Part shown: piece after piece, positions 7,118 to 9,225 of the stretch | Layout: every line of letters starts with the position of its first letter | Numbering within the stretch: position 1 is the stretch's first letter | NCBI GenBank assembly: GCA_028709985.1 | Contig: JAQUTB010000043.1 | Location: 1-9,225, forward strand | Direction of reading: 5' to 3' | DNA length: 9,225 nt | Source: Dethiosulfovibrio sp. | Lineage (GTDB): Bacteria > Synergistota > Synergistia > Synergistales > Dethiosulfovibrionaceae | Position numbers and translations under genes: made by a program | Notes under the pieces: model-generated | What the model was told of the DNA's origin: nothing | Seen by the model: the letters and a program-made list of their open reading frames with translations, nothing else | Database searches by the model: none

Positions 7118-9027
7118 AGAGGGAAATTTCGCTGGTCATAGGGACCGCAGGGCACATAGATCACGGCAAAACCAGCCTGGTAAAGGCCCTTACCGGGGTG
7201 GACTGCGACAGGTTGTCGGAGGAGCGTAAGAGAGGCATCACCATAGAGCTGGGGTTCGCCCCTCTCACGCTTCCCAGTGAGAGGGTTATCAGCGTCATAG
7301 ACGTCCCGGGACACGAGAGGTTTATAAGGCAGATGGTGGCTGGAGCCTCCGGGCTTGACGGGGTTGTCCTCGTCGTGGCGGCGGACGAGGGTGTGATGCC
7401 ACAGACCAGGGAGCACCTGGATATACTGGAGCTTCTAGGCATAAATGACGGTTTTGTCGTCCTGTCCAAGGCTGATATGGTCGACGACGAGATGATCGAC
7501 CTCGCTACCGAGGATGTAATGGAGCTGGTGAAAGGAACCTTTCTCGACGGGAAACCCATAATCCCAGCCTCGTCCGTGACCGGTATGAACCTGGATAAGG
7601 TCCTGGCCGAGATGGAACACCTGGTGGACGTGGTCCATCCCAGAGAGAGGGATGGAGCCTTTTTTATGCCCATAGACCGTACATTCCCCGTGGCAGGCTT
7701 CGGGACTGTCGTAACGGGAACGGCCTATAGAGGGACCATCTCCCAAGGGGACGAGGTTGAGATACTCCCAGCGGAGTTGGAAAGCCGGGTCCGAAGCGTC
7801 CAGGTCCATCGCTCGACGGTGGAGTCTGCTCAGGCTGGTCAGAGGGTTGCCATAAGCCTTGCAGGTCTTTCGGTGGACCAGCTTAACAGGGGAGACGTTG
7901 TATGTGCATCGGGAGTTTTCCGTTCCTCCAGCTGTCTTGACGTGTCTTTAAGGGCTCTTCCGGGGATATCGGATGGGATATCCCATTGGCAGAGGGTCAG
8001 GGTCCATATGGGGACATCCGATGTCCTAGGCAGGGTGGCGTTTTTGGACAGGAAGGAGCTCCTACCAGGGGAGGAGACTGTGGCGCAGTTGGTGCTGGAG
8101 GAGCCGGTGGTGGCATCCCTGTGCCAGAAGTACGTCATCCGGTTTTACAGCCCTCTCAGGACCATAGGCGGAGGCGATATACTTTCCCCCTACGGCAGAA
8201 AGGCTCATGGCAGGCGATCCAGGGAGACATCCGTCGAGCGACTGACGAAGCTGGCTTCGGTGACGACGAGAGAGGACAGAATAGCGTCCCTGGTGGATTT
8301 TTACGGCAGGATCTTGTTTGACGATCTGATAGTCCAGACTCAGGAGACAAGAAAAGGCCTTCTCGATATCCTGGTGTCACTGGAGCCCAAGGGTATAGCC
8401 CTTTTCAAGGTCGGCAACGGCGTGGTTCTCTCCTCCGGTGAGTTGAGGGATATAGCAGGGCAAATCTCGGGTCAGGTGAAGTTGTTCCACGATGAAAATC
8501 CCCACCAGGATGGGCTCCCTATGGACAAGTTGGTCAACAGCCTGTTCAAGGACGGAGATAGAAAGCTCGGAAAGGCCATGGTGGACGATATGATCTCCAG
8601 AGGGCTTATCGTCAACAAAGACGGATTTATCTCCGCTAAGGGATTCAAAAAGGAGGATAACGAGGCCTTCAACAGATCTTTGGCGAAGATCCAGTCCCTC
8701 TGCGATGAAGCTGGTTTTCAGCCTCCTACCCTCGATCAGTGTCAGGAAAGCCTCGGAATGGACAAAAAAAACTTCTCCAAGTTTATCGACGATCTGAAGA
8801 GGATGGGGCTTTTCGTCGTGGTGGACGGGACCTTTCTTTTCTCGTCTGAGGTCGAAAAGAGGCTCCTGTCCGTCCTTAAAGAGGTGGAGGGAGGAATTAC
8901 TATCGCCTCAGTGAGGGACATAACCGGCAGCAGCAGGAAGTTCATACTGCCTCTTTTAGAGTATTTTGACGGAAAAGGCGTGACCAGGAGGGTCGGGGAT
9001 AAAAGGATAGTCTTAGGGGATCTCTAA
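7114..9027 (+). CDS. selB: Selenocysteine-specific translation elongation factor SelB
   Basis: SelB delivers Sec-tRNA(Sec) to the ribosome at UGA codons marked by a SECIS hairpin in the mRNA. The 637 residues match the family's usual length. The GTPase domain (1-175) has G1 GHIDHGKT (13-20), Thr43 in GITIELGF as the switch I Thr, G3 DVPGH (63-67), G4 SKAD (118-121; SelB proteins often deviate from NKxD) and G5 near ASS (152-154). Two beta-barrel domains follow to about residue 350, with GFGTVVTGT (195-203) in domain 2. Residues ~375-637 are the winged-helix repeats that bind SECIS RNA, ending in SSRKFILPLLEYFD, a typical last winged helix. It is translationally coupled to selA. Presence of SelB implies selenoproteins elsewhere; none is evident in this window. 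Confidence 0.97.
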   Translation: MKREISLVIGTAGHIDHGKTSLVKALTGVDCDRLSEERKRGITIELGFAPLTLPSERVISVIDVPGHERFIRQMVAGASGLDGVVLVVAADEGVMPQTREHLDILELLGINDGFVVLSKADMVDDEMIDLATEDVMELVKGTFLDGKPIIPASSVTGMNLDKVLAEMEHLVDVVHPRERDGAFFMPIDRTFPVAGFGTVVTGTAYRGTISQGDEVEILPAELESRVRSVQVHRSTVESAQAGQRVAISLAGLSVDQLNRGDVVCASGVFRSSSCLDVSLRALPGISDGISHWQRVRVHMGTSDVLGRVAFLDRKELLPGEETVAQLVLEEPVVASLCQKYVIRFYSPLRTIGGGDILSPYGRKAHGRRSRETSVERLTKLASVTTREDRIASLVDFYGRILFDDLIVQTQETRKGLLDILVSLEPKGIALFKVGNGVVLSSGELRDIAGQISGQVKLFHDENPHQDGLPMDKLVNSLFKDGDRKLGKAMVDDMISRGLIVNKDGFISAKGFKKEDNEAFNRSLAKIQSLCDEAGFQPPTLDQCQESLGMDKKNFSKFIDDLKRMGLFVVVDGTFLFSSEVEKRLLSVLKEVEGGITIASVRDITGSSRKFILPLLEYFDGKGVTRRVGDKRIVLGDL

Positions 9028-9107
9028 AAACGCTGATCCTCGGAGAGATCGCTCCGACGAAGCCCATTTGAGCCCGTATTTTCGACATGCCGCCTTTGAG
9101 TACGAAT

Positions 9108-9128
9108 GGGGCGACAGGACGTCGCCCC
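9108..9128. repeat. Inner hairpin 1 with AGGAC loop
   Basis: GGGGCGAC (9108-9115) and GTCGCCCC (9121-9128) pair perfectly over eight bases around the loop AGGAC. It shares the nine-base apex ACAGGACGT with hairpin 2, 28 bases to the right. Confidence 0.85.
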
Positions 9129-9135
9129 AAGCCGA

Positions 9136-9156
9136 GGGGGCACAGGACGTGCCCTC
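9136..9156. repeat. Inner hairpin 2 with AGGAC loop
   Basis: GGGGGCAC (9136-9143) and GTGCCCTC (9149-9156) pair over eight positions, one of them G-T, around the loop AGGAC. The stem sequence differs from hairpin 1 while the apex is identical, as expected of a conserved structural motif rather than a simple duplication. Confidence 0.8.
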
Positions 9157-9225
9157 CGAGGCGGTTCGTACGGAACAGGCAGGTCGAAAATACGTTTGGG
9201 CGAAACAGGGCGCAGGCGGAGCGGT

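Larger units (their letters stand above)
9048..9225. repeat. Long imperfect inverted repeat enclosing two hairpins, downstream of selB
   Basis: Arms at 9048-9106 and 9165-9225 are imperfect reverse complements. The matched blocks are CGCTCCG (9050-9056 with 9217-9223), GCCC/GGGC (9062-9065 with 9208-9211), CGTATTTTCGAC (9075-9086 with 9183-9194) and GTACGAA/TTCGTAC (9100-9106 with 9165-9171). Mismatches between the blocks are scattered. Pairing continues to the last base, so the element may extend past the window. No credible ORF covers it and no T-tract follows. It could be a structured RNA, a MITE-like palindromic insertion, or the edge of a larger element. It could be transcribed with selB or on its own. 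Confidence 0.8.

Noticed and set aside
8942..9130. Minus-strand ORF of 62 codons covering part of the 3' inverted repeat
   Set aside because: It runs antisense through the end of selB and one arm of the palindrome, has low-complexity basic sequence and no family resemblance.
9108..9156. Start of a CRISPR array
   Set aside because: Only a 9-base match recurs, each copy being the tip of its own hairpin; there is no repeat-spacer periodicity.
9108..9156. Rho-independent terminator for selA-selB
   Set aside because: The stems are strong but no T-tract follows on either strand, so intrinsic termination is not supported.
9028..9225. Possible tRNA-Sec gene (selC) after selB
   Set aside because: No TCA anticodon in a suitable stem, no normal T-loop GGTTCGANNCC with acceptor pairing and no CCA end could be placed; GGTTCGTAC at 9163 is part of the inverted repeat.

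Overview
The window reads as an ordinary chromosomal stretch of a moderately GC-rich anaerobic bacterium. Coding density is high, AGG is the favoured Arg codon, and ATA and TTG starts are common (murB, the ABC ATPase gene and selA all appear to start with TTG behind good Shine-Dalgarno sequences). The gene content and protein style would suit a Synergistota lineage such as a Dethiosulfovibrio relative. That assignment rests on recall of sequence style, not on a search.

Layout from left to right. Bases 1-584 hold the C-terminal part of a YgiQ-type radical SAM protein, overlapped by murB (520-1467, type II UDP-N-acetylenolpyruvoylglucosamine reductase). After a 145-bp gap come two genes joined by a 4-base overlap (1613-3945): an amino-acid-type ABC ATPase, then a fusion of a secreted solute-binding domain to a membrane permease domain. 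Together they form a complete polar-amino-acid-type importer. A free-standing speD (4027-4839), the pyruvoyl-dependent S-adenosylmethionine decarboxylase of polyamine synthesis, follows. It is closely similar to the E. coli-type enzyme and ends at a 19-bp perfect hairpin terminator shared with the convergent gene yedF.

The right half is a selenium block. yedF (4913-5533, minus strand; TusA domain plus DsrE-like domain) is divergent from selA-selB (5720-9027). SelA makes Sec-tRNA(Sec) from Ser-tRNA(Sec), and SelB carries it to the ribosome at UGA codons with a SECIS hairpin. The selA stop and selB start overlap (ATGA). selD and the tRNA-Sec gene selC are not in the window and must lie elsewhere. 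The 186-bp divergent region carries repeated CCATCGA heptamers that could be regulatory.

The least explained sequence is the last ~180 bases after selB. It is a long imperfect inverted repeat (about 9048 to the window edge) whose arms enclose two GC-rich hairpins with an identical ACAGGACGT apex. It has no credible ORF and no terminator U-tract, so it looks like a structured RNA or a palindromic mobile or intergenic repeat. It is the best candidate for something undescribed; the rest of the window is recognisable.
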